Origin: Serendipita indica DSM 11827
Taxonomy: Eukaryota > Basidiomycota > Agaricomycetes > Sebacinales > Serendipitaceae
NCBI GenBank assembly: GCA_910890315.1
Contig: CAJVGD010000014.1
Span: 248,001-312,000 of the forward strand
Direction of reading: 5' to 3'
Length of the DNA stretch: 64,000 bases
Made by a program: the position numbers and the translations under genes. The notes below the pieces were generated by a model. The model was not told the DNA's origin. It saw nothing but the letters and a program-made list of their open reading frames with translations, and made no database searches. This document shows, piece after piece, positions 24,147 to 33,938 of the stretch (its first letter is position 1; each line of letters opens with the position of its first letter).

Positions 24147-26870
24147 TCACCATGTGCTCTCTCTGCCTCTTCTTCGTCCGCAAAGTCGATCAACCTTCGA
24201 GAAGGCGAGGTTCTTCGTCCGGTCCCCTGGACCACGACTGCGACTGCTAAGACCGGTCCGTTGTTGTCTGAGTCCCCGACCACGCTCGACAGAGGTCGAC
24301 CGAGAGCTTCCATTCTCTGAAGGAGTTCGGCTCAGGGGTGTCAACGATCGGAAATGGACGTGTGACTCCACAGACTTGGTATCGCTCGTCTGCTCGGGAG
24401 TGTCCTCGTCCATTGAAAGCTCAGGGATCTATGTCAAAGTCAGTTACAACATATCAACGAGCTTCACAACTTACCGGTAGACGAACAAGGAACGCAGCAA
24501 ACGTACAAGCTGCCGCAAGCGTGAATACGGCTGTCAGAGCGGTCGCGTAGGAGTCTTTAACGGGCTGCTGAAGTTCGCGAGGAAGTTGTCGAACAATCTC
24601 AGAGGAGCGCTTGATTCTCTCGATGAGCTGACAGGCGGTGAGAAGTTTGGGCATATTCCACGTAACTTGACATACCTCGGCAGAGTCTGGTCCAGTCAGA
24701 CGTGCTTTGAGCTCTCGTCTCAAAATGTATTGGAAGATGGCTGACGAAACAGCTACTCCAGATACTTGCCCAAACCCACTGAAGAGTTGAACAAACCCCA
24801 TGGCGACAGCCATGGATGGTCCTGCCTTAATTTCAGTACTTTGCCACTCGAGATAGAGGATTTAACTCACGATCAACTGATGCCAGTAAGGCTATGAGAG
24901 TTGTTTGAAGCACCACTGAATTGCCGAATCCGAGAGGAATCTGGGGAACATGAGCGGCAGGGGTATAATCAATGGAATATACGTACTATGCTACCCCATT
25001 CCACCCACTCGGGAGACCTCTCGTTCAGAGTGGCGATCAGAATTGCGGCGATGGTAGGGAGGATACCAAAGACGACGTTTAGCGTTTTATACTTGCCAGT
25101 ACGATGCATGAGCCAGCTACAACTATTAACTCAATTGTAAATATGGCTCGCAAGAGTGCTTACCCGGCAAATAATGAGCCGAGTGACATTGAAACACTAT
25201 TTGGGGCAATGTGTGCACCTGTTCGTCTTTAGTAACTAGTCTAGCGGTCATCCACCGGCTCACCTGCTTCTCCAGCGCTGACCAATTTGACCGTCTCAAA
25301 CCACATCGGGAAGAAGTAGGTGATCGAGAAGTTGCAGATTGATACGAGGACATTATTGATGGCGACTAGTGTTGGAATTCTCTGGTGTAATAGGAATGGA
25401 GGCATAATCGGCTCTGGCGTGAGATATAGCTCAATAACGATGAAAGCAATCAAGGAGACGCATAGCACAATCAACGGCGCAAAGACGTAAGGGTGTGACC
25501 ACTGTATGAGATATGAGTCTGTGAAGAGCAATATTCTGAAGGCGCACGGAGTAGTCTGCATTGAACTTGCAAGCCAAGAATGTCAATGCGCTTCCGACCT
25601 GTCGTCGTTGAGTAGGTGCGCTCGTATTTGTATAAACATACAAAGAGAATCAACGAAAACACGCCTCCATAGTCGATGCGCTTCAATACGTCGCGCGGTT
25701 TCTTTGCGCTGCCCTACGATTGATGAGGATAATTGCAGGTCAGGTTGAAGCGTGCCTACCGGAGTATCATAGTCCAAGAATAATGTGGTCAGAGTGAACG
25801 CAAGAAGGAAGAAAGGGAGCTGTATGAAAAAGGCCCAGCGCCACCCAAGACTACTCGGTTGAGTAAGACCTTGACACCGTTAAGCTGCTTACCGGTCCAT
25901 AATAGCACCTCCAAGGAATCCTCCAATACCCAATCCACCCTAGAGTAACATGAGTATCGACTCTGTCACGAGAAGAGACGCTCACTCCATTGACAACGGA
26001 AGCAATCCCTTGGGTCAGACTTCTATCCTATCGGAAGTGAGTCGAATCAATAGTTGATTCATCGCGACATACTCGCATAGAATACATATCCGCTGTCACA
26101 ATACTGCAAGCATTTAGCGGATCCCTCGAGCAGCGCATTCGTGGCTTACCCAGCCGTCACGAACAAACCACCACCACCAAGACCAGTCAAGAATCTCGCA
26201 GCGATCAACATTTCGATTCCCGGCGCCAGTCCGCAGCCCAGAGTACCGAGTGCGGCAAACGCAAGAGCGAGCTGATGAGCACCACGCCTTCCTAGCACCG
26301 TACAAAGCCGCCCATACAGCGGAGTGAATGTACATGTAGCGAGAAGGAATGCAGTCCCAAGCCACGCACCCTGATTTGCTGAGCCATAGCCAGAAGAAAT
26401 GGCACTCATTACTGTGCATATCGTCAGCCGCCATCGGAGATGAAAAAAACAATCTTTTTCATACAAGTAGCAACTAGAGTGGCTGTTTTTGCTTCCTCGT
26501 CAGCGACTCGCAAACCGGAATGGGGCGCAGACGACGCGTGATGTCACCGAGAAACACGACTCACTGTTCATAGCCTGGATAAATGGTAAGAACAAGATCA
26601 AATGGAGCACATATATAGTCAAAGATAGCAACTGACGCCAAGAAATGTGCCCAACCAGAGCCCAGCGAGAATTCCTCGTCTCCGAGCGGCAGATAAGTCG
26701 GTTGGATCCCGTCTCTGCTTTGTAGAAGAAGTCGAAGTCCTTCGTAAAAGAGATGTACGTTCATCAGGAAGGCCATTCATGATCGCCCTTGGCGAGACAG
26801 GGTCAACGCCAGGTCCAAATGGAGAATCTACCACTTGAACTCGCCAACCAATGACCGGTGACTTGGTCAT
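24147..26870 (-). CDS. DHA2-type major facilitator transporter (vacuolar basic amino acid / drug class)
   Basis: A multi-exon gene with many hydrophobic segments. The cytosolic N-terminus holds LPDERTSLLRRTSTSS, a dileucine-like vacuolar sorting context, before the first membrane segment LAGLWLGTFLGV. The MFS motif A-like stretch is TPLYGRLCTVLGRRGAHQL, with motif C-like glycine-rich ARFLTGLGGGGLFVT and ADMYSMRDRSLTQGIASVVNGVG. WRWAFFIQLPFF marks the helix 5-6 region typical of DHA2 (14 helices). Near the end, VQLFSGFGQVSGVAVSSAIFQYILRREL is also typical. The C-terminal tail is Ser/Arg-rich. The family includes Vba and Sge1 proteins, proton antiporters for basic amino acids or drugs; the substrate here is not determinable. 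The extreme C-terminal frame (from 24413) is chosen because its splice is in phase, and an extra intron near 24200 would change the last residues. Confidence 0.82.
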
Positions 26871-27080
26871 TCTTGGTATATGTCAATATCACTGAGATAT
26901 CTCATTATCTGGCTGAGGCATGTCCGATTCCATGAATGTATATCGAACAGCAAGCTGCCTCTCATTACTGAAATAGTCAGAGTAATATTCGTGTACCCCT
27001 CAGGATTGCCCGGTCTTGGTCGGGAGCAAGGTTGCGGTGTGGCCTTTGTCTCGACCCTCACTGGCACAACTCTCCTTGCC

Positions 27081-27467
27081 ATGTCTTTTGGCCGACCAGG
27101 AAGTTCGTCAATTCTCCAAGTCAACCCTCCTGATAGAGGGTCATTTCCATTGGACCATGATGGTAAGACACGTCCTGTTCTGTGCGTATGACCTGATGAC
27201 GGTTGCAGGAGAGTGCAAAGAGATGATGAAAGTCTATCTCAAATGTCTCAAAGAACATGGAAGTGCAAGTACACCCTGTCGTGGTGTATCCAAAGCGTAT
27301 TTGGATTGCCGTATGCAACGGTTCGTCCGCTGATAATCCCGCAATGGGAACCACGCGTACCTTCACTATACTTAATGGTTCACAGGGGTCTCATGCAGCG
27401 CGAAAGCTGGACAAACCTTGGTCTTGGTGAGGAGACAAATGAAAAGACATCTGGGCAACCTTCATAG
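27081..27467 (+). CDS. COX19: Cytochrome c oxidase assembly protein COX19
   Basis: Three exons (27081-27162, 27209-27320, 27386-27467) give 91 residues. It starts MSFGRPGSSSILQVNPPDRGS, which is close to the family's N-terminus. The CHCH domain has twin Cx9C motifs, CKEMMKVYLKC and CRGVSKAYLDC, followed by RMQRGLMQRESWTNLGLGE, the COX19 C-terminal signature. The protein sits in the mitochondrial intermembrane space, is imported and oxidised by Mia40/Erv1, and works with Cox11 in copper delivery to cytochrome oxidase subunit 1. Full length. Divergent from the MFS gene with 210 bases between start codons. Confidence 0.96.
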
Positions 27468-27659
27468 TCAGGACATGCTTAGGAGAGGGTAGCCTGTTAC
27501 ATATACTTGTTCAAGCATCTAGTTTTACTATGGAAGTCATATTCACCCTTCAAACACCAAAGGCATGGGATCTAGACCATTTCTTACCAGGTGAGTCCTA
27601 CAAATTGGAACGATTCCGTCTGTTCTTCGAAAGGACCCGGTAAATTTCGCAAACGTTCT

Positions 27660-28060
27660 CAGATCAGTGCAATAGATTCACCTATGGAACTGCCCTGAAA
27701 TATCCCCCTCCACTCGGGAGCCAGCATCCTCAACGACGGTAAATAGGATCTGCCCGACGTCGAAAAATATTCCAGTTGTGTACTACATCCAAATATCACC
27801 TGCAGCAGCGTGCGAAGTAGTCTAGCTCTTCGAGACGTTCTGCGTGGCGATTGAAGAAGTTATCGCCATCTATTCATTTATCTGTTGGAAAGGATCCCGC
27901 CAGCTTAAGTATCATCAGCTCCGGGAAGTCTCAGGTGGAAAGGGAGCTGTAGTGGAATCCAAGTTACGGACAACTCCATCGAAATCCTTCTCAAGGCGCT
28001 TATCTTATACCATTAGAAGGCAGGCGCCCAGTCATTATACCGGCTCATAGATATGGGTGT
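27660..28060 (-). pseudogene. Deleted copy of the tandem F-box-like gene
   Basis: On the minus strand this holds matches to the 3' end of genes A and B (CTCGGG(A/T)GCCAGCATCCTCAACGACGG-like text near 27700), then the charged middle block (near 27840) and the leucine-rich block with GGAAAGGATCC near 27890. It then jumps at about 27950 straight to the upstream flank (GAATCCAAGTTACGGAC; CTCAAGGCGCTTATC). Compared with gene B, some 770 bases of the middle and N-terminal half, including the F-box region and start codon, are missing. In-frame stops occur, so it is a pseudogene. Confidence 0.7.
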
Positions 28061-28289
28061 CTGTATGTAACTAAATGACGCCAGCTAGAGGAGCTTCGGC
28101 CTCTGTAAGGCCTCAGGAATTCGGCTAAAGCTCGATAAAGGGCAGATTATCGTATTATTTGTTCGCGCATATAGTTTCGATACTAGAGTCAGATTCATCC
28201 TTTGAGAATAGTATGTGAATTATCCTGGTCTAGGCCTACCAGTAATATCCATTCTGTGCGCTTTCTCAAAGGAAAAGAGAAGTCATATT

Positions 28290-29585
28290 CTAACTCCACA
28301 GACGTTTTAGAAACTCTGCAGCAGAGTCACTATTGTGGGGCTGGCCCAAGACGTCTTCCACTCGGGTGCCGGCATCCTCAACGACGGTAAGCAAACTCTG
28401 CATCTCCTCGATCATTGAAAGATGTCCCCTTGTACTCTTAGTAGGTCCAAAGAGCTCCGCATAGTACGACCAACGATGTGGGAGGACAAAATGTACCATG
28501 GAGATCGCCATTCGGTGGGCCTGGAGAGTGGGATAGAAAGTGCTTTCATTTCTACATTCCCACATCCATGCCTCGTTCAATATAATGCGGAGAGGTTGGA
28601 GGTGTGTTGCTACCCAGTCCTCCAGAAGACGAAGATTCCCAGCCATTTGGCTGAGACTGTCCTGGTAATACGTCTTAAGATGGTGAAGAATTTTCCACTC
28701 GTGTACTATGTGTGGTATACGGTGACATCGGACCGAGTAATCCAGCTCCTCGAGATGCTCTCCGTGGCGGTTGAAGAACTCGTTGATTTCCGTCTGACCA
28801 TCCGCTGCAAAACACCCGGATAGTCTCAGCATTTTCAGTCCCGGAAATTTCCAGGTGGAGAGTGTGCCATGCGCCCCGTACTGATTACTGCAGTTGACAG
28901 AAAATCGCAAGATTAGACACTTGAGTTCTCGTAGCACCAAATTACCAGGCGATGGGCCAGGAGGGAATGGGAAGTCAATGAACAATGAAAGCACAGTCAA
29001 CTGACGAAATACTGGGTGATAGATGGTTTGTAGCGTATAATGATCGGAGCTTATTGAACCCAACGAACACTCTATCCCGAGGGCACGAACAGGGCTAGTC
29101 TGATAGCAAGTAACCCCTGTGTTCGCTGGGGTGACAAAGTAGCATGATTCGAACATCATTGTCTTTGCCAAGGGCTCGCTGAATCCGACCTGTATTATGG
29201 GACGAACGTACAAATCTGGCCTTGGTCGCTGGTTAGACACTGTGCGGTACGTTCGTTGTTCAGACAGTGGGCGATAATGAATTCGGTCTGCTTTCGAGAT
29301 GTCTGCATTGGGTGGCCATACATAGGAGGTATCCCCACAGCTCTCTACAATGCGACGACCCTCCATCTGATCCGCGAGCTGCTGCCATTTGCGGCAGACA
29401 AGAGACAATGTGCTCCGTGCTTGTTCATACTTTAGGTACATCCGCACAATTTTTGATCTGGAGAGTAAGGCCCCGAATTCTTGAAGACTCGCGACTTGCT
29501 CTACATCTGGCACAGATGGTCCTAGATAGAGATGGAATATAATACGCCATATTTCTACTGGTGCACGCAAGGTAGCGGGTTCCAT
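28290..29585 (-). CDS. F-box-like protein, tandem copy A
   Basis: A single uninterrupted frame of 431 residues. The N-terminus MEPATLRAPVEIWRIIFHLY resembles the first helix of fungal F-box-like domains (PVEIWxxIF), followed by a long charged insert and TLSLVCRKWQQLAD, the second F-box helix pattern. A conserved middle is shared with gene B: MMFESCYFV, ELKCLILRFSVN, STWKFPGLKMLRLSG, HGEHLEELDYS, HEWKILHHLKTYY, FVLPHRWSYYAELFGP. It looks like an F-box plus leucine-rich-like protein, probably an SCF adaptor, with no known substrate. Absence of introns in a gene region where most genes have many is typical of this family in Agaricomycetes. The start codon aligns with that of gene B. Confidence 0.75.
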   Translation of the reverse strand: MEPATLRAPVEIWRIIFHLYLGPSVPDVEQVASLQEFGALLSRSKIVRMYLKYEQARSTLSLVCRKWQQLADQMEGRRIVESCGDTSYVWPPNADISKADRIHYRPLSEQRTYRTVSNQRPRPDLYVRPIIQVGFSEPLAKTMMFESCYFVTPANTGVTCYQTSPVRALGIECSLGSISSDHYTLQTIYHPVFRQLTVLSLFIDFPFPPGPSPGNLVLRELKCLILRFSVNCSNQYGAHGTLSTWKFPGLKMLRLSGCFAADGQTEINEFFNRHGEHLEELDYSVRCHRIPHIVHEWKILHHLKTYYQDSLSQMAGNLRLLEDWVATHLQPLRIILNEAWMWECRNESTFYPTLQAHRMAISMVHFVLPHRWSYYAELFGPTKSTRGHLSMIEEMQSLLTVVEDAGTRVEDVLGQPHNSDSAAEFLKRLWS

Positions 29586-29664
29586 AGTCAGTTGTGGTAG
29601 AGGCTAAGTTGTTTGGCCAGTCTCCATCACAGTCACCGCGCTTCCGCCATAACTCATAGCTCGA

Positions 29665-29730
29665 GTTCTTAAATTAGGGACTCTTCCCGAGGCACTCATT
29701 TCAAAATTGATTTCACCGGAGGACACACTC
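29665..29730 (+). pseudogene. Relict of the divergent F-box gene's first exon
   Basis: The text ACTCTTCCCGAGGCACTCATTTC on the plus strand matches the start of the gene at 32007 (ACTCTTCCTGAGGCACTCATTT, coding TLPEALIF). It lies at the same distance and orientation upstream of copy A as the intact gene lies from the half copy. It is preceded by another similar flank (29600-29635). This indicates that the duplicated unit once included the divergent neighbour's 5' end. Confidence 0.5.
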
Positions 29731-29913
29731 TTGGTCCCTATACGCTTGTTTCCTGTATGTAAAGACTAGTGCAACCTTCGCAGCCCTGACTTGGTCCGGC
29801 CAAAGGCCTAGAAAGGGTGGTATGTTATCGTATATTTATAGACGTATACAACTTTACTATCAAGGTTGATACGGACTTTCATACATTCCAACGCCTGGAT
29901 ATCTCGACCATGT

Positions 29914-31299
29914 CTAGAAATTGGAACTAGCCTGTGCACCTCTTCGAAGGGCCGTGAAGGGCCACCTATAATTTGCCAACAGTTTCCGAAATGGCGCAGC
30001 GGACTCGCTATCATGACACTCACCGGAAACGTCTTCCACTCGGGCGCCGACTTCCTCGACGACGGCAAATAGCTTCTGAGCCTTCTCAAGACTGGACCAC
30101 AAGTATCTTAGTGAGAGATTGGAAGGCTGCAAAAGGTCGGCGTAATATGCCCAGCGATGCGGGAGAACAAATATCAGCATGGAAATGGCTTCCTTGTGTG
30201 AATTGAGGTCGAGAGAGGGTGGGAATGTATCATCATCGACTTCCCCCATCCATCCTATACTCAATACGATGCGGAGACGCTGTCGATGGGACGCTGTCCA
30301 GGCTCCTAGAAAAGGAAGATTATGGGCTAATGGGATGAGACTGTACTGGTGATATGCCTTCAAGCGACGAAGAATCCGCCAGTCGTGTACTACATGTCGC
30401 ACATATACCTCGCGGCAGCGAGCAGAGTAATCCAGCTCCTCTAAATTTTCTCCATGGTGACCAAAGAACTCGTTTACGTCATTCTGACTTCCCATTGGAA
30501 AGGATCCAGAGATTTTGAGCATCGTCAGCTTCGGGAAATTCCATGTGGAAAGTATATTGTGGTGTGTGTCATGTGTACCAAACTGATAGTTGACGTTGAA
30601 GGATAATTGTAAGATTAGGCACTTGAGCTCTTGGAGCGTGAAGTTGAAAAGTGATGAACTATCACAGAATGGAAATTCAACGTCCAGCGAAACAGCAAGC
30701 AACCGGCGAAATGCTGAGTGAGAGAGGGCTCGCAACGAGTTGTTGTGCAGGAGGTTTCTGAAAGACGTATAGCTTATCCGAATGGCACGAACAGTGGCAA
30801 TATGATCCGGTGTATCCTCCCCTCCATCTGGGACGATAAAGTGGCGCGACTCGAATATCGCCGTCTTTGGTAAAGCTATGCCGAACCCGACTCCTACTGG
30901 GATAGAGTTGTAGTGTCTTGGGATAATCCCCAGCTTCTTTCGATAGTTGAAAACCGGGTCGTACGGTGACCCATTTGTTATTCGGTAATGAACTCGGTCT
31001 GCTTTCGATAGATCACTGTTGGGTGGCCACAGGTGGCCGTCTCCATAATTCACTACAATCCGAGATCCCTCCATTTGGTCTGCAAGCAGCTTCCACGCGC
31101 GGCAAACGCGACGCAATGTATTGCGCAGATTTTCATGCTGTCGGTATCGCTGCAAGAGCTCGGGCTTCGAGGATAGGATTATATCTCGAAATTCCTGAAG
31201 ATTCTGCGCTTGGTCCACATCTGGTATCGGTGGTCCTAAATATTGTCTGAATATATCGCGCCACAATTCCACAGGTGTACGTGAAATAGCGGATTCCAT
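29914..31299 (-). CDS. F-box-like protein, tandem copy B
   Basis: A single frame of 461 residues from MESAISRTPVELWRDIFRQYLG. The frame stays open to an ATG at 31422, but the start at 31299 aligns with copy A (MEPATLRAPVEIW), so it is preferred. F-box-like helices PVELWRDIF and TLRRVCRAWKLLADQM are separated by a charged insert. Shared blocks with copy A: SKADRVHY, AIFESRHFI, ELKCLILQLSFN, STWNFPKLTMLKISG, HGENLEELDYSARC, VVHDWRILRRLKAYHQYSL, FVLPHRWAYYADL, VEEVGARVEDVSG. It lacks copy A's exact C-terminus and ends in a longer basic tail. Function is predicted only: a substrate receptor of an SCF complex. Confidence 0.75.
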   Translation of the reverse strand: MESAISRTPVELWRDIFRQYLGPPIPDVDQAQNLQEFRDIILSSKPELLQRYRQHENLRNTLRRVCRAWKLLADQMEGSRIVVNYGDGHLWPPNSDLSKADRVHYRITNGSPYDPVFNYRKKLGIIPRHYNSIPVGVGFGIALPKTAIFESRHFIVPDGGEDTPDHIATVRAIRISYTSFRNLLHNNSLRALSHSAFRRLLAVSLDVEFPFCDSSSLFNFTLQELKCLILQLSFNVNYQFGTHDTHHNILSTWNFPKLTMLKISGSFPMGSQNDVNEFFGHHGENLEELDYSARCREVYVRHVVHDWRILRRLKAYHQYSLIPLAHNLPFLGAWTASHRQRLRIVLSIGWMGEVDDDTFPPSLDLNSHKEAISMLIFVLPHRWAYYADLLQPSNLSLRYLWSSLEKAQKLFAVVEEVGARVEDVSGECHDSESAAPFRKLLANYRWPFTALRRGAQASSNF

Positions 31300-31539
31300 G
31301 GCTAGAGGTGTTGGGGAATTCCAAGTTGCAAACGTGACTGACTCCATCACGCCATCCCCGTCACAGTATATAACAATCAAATTCCCAGTCATTTTCCTCT
31401 CAAAGCGCTCATCTTCGAGCACTGGAGAGTAGACGCCGAGTCACTGTCCTGACTCATTTGTATGCAACGCGCCAGTTGGAGAAACCTCGGCCCTCATCGT
31501 GAAACAATCACAAAGGATGGTTTCACGTTAGAGCCTTGT

Positions 31540-31930
31540 TGTCAAAGCTTCTGAATATCGCCGTCTTTGGTAATGGCACGCCAACCACGACTCCTACTTG
31601 GGACAAACCCCAACTTTCAAATGATATTTGAACGTTCGATTCGGTACCGACTGATTGATTGCCATTCAGTAATGAGCTGGGTCTGCCTTTGACATATTGC
31701 GGTCGGGTGGCTATCTCCATAGTTGACTACAATACGAGGTTTCTTTTCCACGCACGACAAAGGCGCAATGTGTTCCATGCTTGGTCTATATCCACATGAC
31801 AGCTAGCTCTGAGGATATGGTTACGTCTCGACACTGAAGACTCTGGGCTTCCACTGCTGGTATCGGCAGTCCTAGATAGTCTCGGAAGATATGATGCCAC
31901 AACTCCACAGGTACGTAGGATGGCGGACCG
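31540..31930 (-). pseudogene. Half copy of the tandem F-box-like gene
   Basis: The minus strand matches the N-terminal half of gene B. 'AATATCGCCGTCTTTGGTAA' near 31555 corresponds to the AIFESR region, 'GTAATGAGCTGGGTCTGCC' near 31670 to the SKADRVHY region, and 'CACAACTCCACAGGTACGTA' near 31900 to the PVELW region. The C-terminal two thirds is absent, the frame is broken in several places, and the position of the start codon has lost its ATG. It abuts the 5' end of the plus-strand F-box gene. Confidence 0.7.
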
Positions 31931-32006
31931 AGGCGATGGTGGACTTCAAGTTGCAAACTTAAACCGCTCCATCACGTCGGCACCTGGCCCAGGTCATAAG
32001 ATCGCG

Positions 32007-33891
32007 ATGAAATGCAATCTAGACACTCTTCCTGAGGCACTCATTTTTGAGATCTGCAATCACCTCGACTTGGTCTCATTAGTGACCCTCTCCCAGGTAA
32101 ACCAGAGCTTGCGGACGTTATCCGTGTCCAGGTCGTCATTCTGGATCCACACGCTTTCAGCAAGCGGACTCGTGATTCCAGTATCAGAGCCGCGACCAAT
32201 TAACTCGTTTACACCAAAGGAGCTTGCTGTAGCCGCTCATCGGATGGTGTACATAGAATCAAATCTCCGAGCTCCCATACCGCGTCTACGTGGGTGGCAG
32301 AAGATAGCATGGCCATATACACCTGGAAACGAGGAGATAAAAGATGCAAACGATCGAAACTACGAGACACCAACAGACGCCCTCTATATGCACCTCGTGC
32401 ATGATGATGCAGAGTGGGCATTCTTTGTTTCAGTCCATAATGTGTTACGTATTGTTCATTTGGTCGGCGAGGGAAAGATTTCCAACGTCTGGGACATGGA
32501 CAAATGCCCCGAGGGGGAGCATAGCGAAGCAAGAGTGACCTGGGCAGTCGATTTGGTGAGATGAAATCACTTTCGCTGTATACTACTGACAGTTCTCTCA
32601 GCGGAATTGCCATGAAGGCATCATGGTCATGAACTGTCGCCTCAAAGGAGAAAACGGGTATTCGAACCCATGCTAAACTGTTGCATACTGATCTTCTGTA
32701 GTTTTGAAACGCCAGGATTCCGACTTTTGGATATTGTATTGCATCCCGAGACTGGTCTTGCCACCATCAAAGCGATTGGAAGTTGTCCTACGAAGGGATC
32801 CGCCACCCATCTCAACATATCAAGAGAATACATACTCGTCGTCATTCCTTCGAAACACAGTCATGCCGATATTGGGGAAATATCACTCGTCCGTTGGAGT
32901 GATATGAAGCCAGTGAAGATACCTCAAGTTGGTATCCTCAATTTCTTGTACAGGTATCTGATCTCTTGTACAGTTGTACCCATCCATTCGTCTCGTGGCG
33001 TACGAGGAGTACTTCATTTCCGTTGGCGTCTCGCCAAATCACCAAGTATGGGTACAGATCGTAGGTCTCCCACCAGCGGACATGCCACTTCCCGAAGATT
33101 CCAGCGAATCACTCGAATGGCTTCCTGTCCACTCTTACCTCCTTCCTACTGTCGGACCCATCTGGCGCTCACCAGAACGCATATCCTGTCGAGTGTGCCA
33201 CTTGTATAGTGGGGAACCACGGGGAGATATCCATGTATGGTTACGACCACTCCATCGAGGCACACGGTCGATTTATACGATGGAGATGGATTTGGATGCT
33301 TTAAGGGTATCGGCAAAACGATATCTCTCTGGAGCGACCGTACAAGGAGAGTCGACAAAAAAGTTTTTTGTTGTGGAAAAGGAGTCGTTCCGAGTGCTCG
33401 AAGAAGCTGGGCTGAGACACTTGGTGATGCCTGCAGCTTCGGGCAAGCGGATGATCTGGTGGCGCGAAGTCAAGGGAGACCCAGACGCGGAGGAAGCCAA
33501 ACCGTACATCTCAAATATGGGACTACTACCTGTAAAGCCAGGGGCGGACAATGAGTGTTCCCCCGTGGAAACTTTCCAACTCTACCTCTCGGTGATCGAA
33601 GACCTCGCTCCCATTTCGCAAATAGAAAAGCAGAGAGGCGGTGAGAGGTTGATGGTCGACCCAACAAACGAGTACGAAAGGTTGATGATCGACCCGGCAA
33701 AAGCAAACGAGTACTCGGAGGGCTCGGCTGCGGCTATCCAGCTTAAAGCGGCAAAGCGACTCGAAATTCCTCGAGGTCTCGCATGTCGCGCCGAACAGGT
33801 ATACATGTTTCTGATCGTGGAATGGAGCGGCACATTCCTAGTACAGTTACGATCAGGAGATATGTGGATTCTCAAATATGGAAAACATTAG
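32007..33891 (+). CDS. F-box protein with beta-propeller-like C-terminal region
   Basis: Four exons (32007-32555, 32602-32657, 32702-32927, 32974-33891) give 582 residues. It starts with a clear F-box: LDTLPEALIFEICNHLDLVSLVTLSQVNQSLRTL. The rest has repeated strand-like blocks, such as WAFFVSVHNVLRIVHLVGEG, FRLLDIVLHPETGLATIKAIG, EYILVVIPSKHSHADIGEISLVRW and MFLIVEWSGTFLVQLRSG. These look like a beta-propeller, an arrangement common in Agaricomycete F-box proteins. The frame is open to 31920 upstream, but the ATG at 32007 places the F-box at the N-terminus as in relatives. A short direct repeat, (E/N)EYERLMIDPxK-like, occurs near residue 500. Substrate is unknown. Convergent with SKI8, 47 bases apart. 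Confidence 0.78.
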
Positions 33892-33938
33892 AGCGAAATA
33901 GGCTCTTTTATCTCACTATCTGCAGGCTAATTCTGGCT

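Larger units (their letters stand above)
27490..31930. repeat. Tandemly duplicated F-box-like gene cluster
   Basis: Four copies in the same (minus) orientation can be aligned by eye: a deleted copy (about 27660-28060), intact gene A, intact gene B and a half copy (about 31540-31930). Homology extends into flanks. The text CAAGTT(G/A)C(A/G)(A/G)AC followed by a CTCCATC-type block recurs upstream of copies at about 28.0, 31.3 and 31.95 kb, and the stretch near 27500-27660 matches that at 28150-28290. Divergence is large between copies, so the duplications are not recent. Confidence 0.75.

Noticed and set aside
31300-31422. Longer N-terminus for F-box copy B
   Set aside because: The extra 41 residues have no counterpart in copy A and lie in the shared upstream flank.
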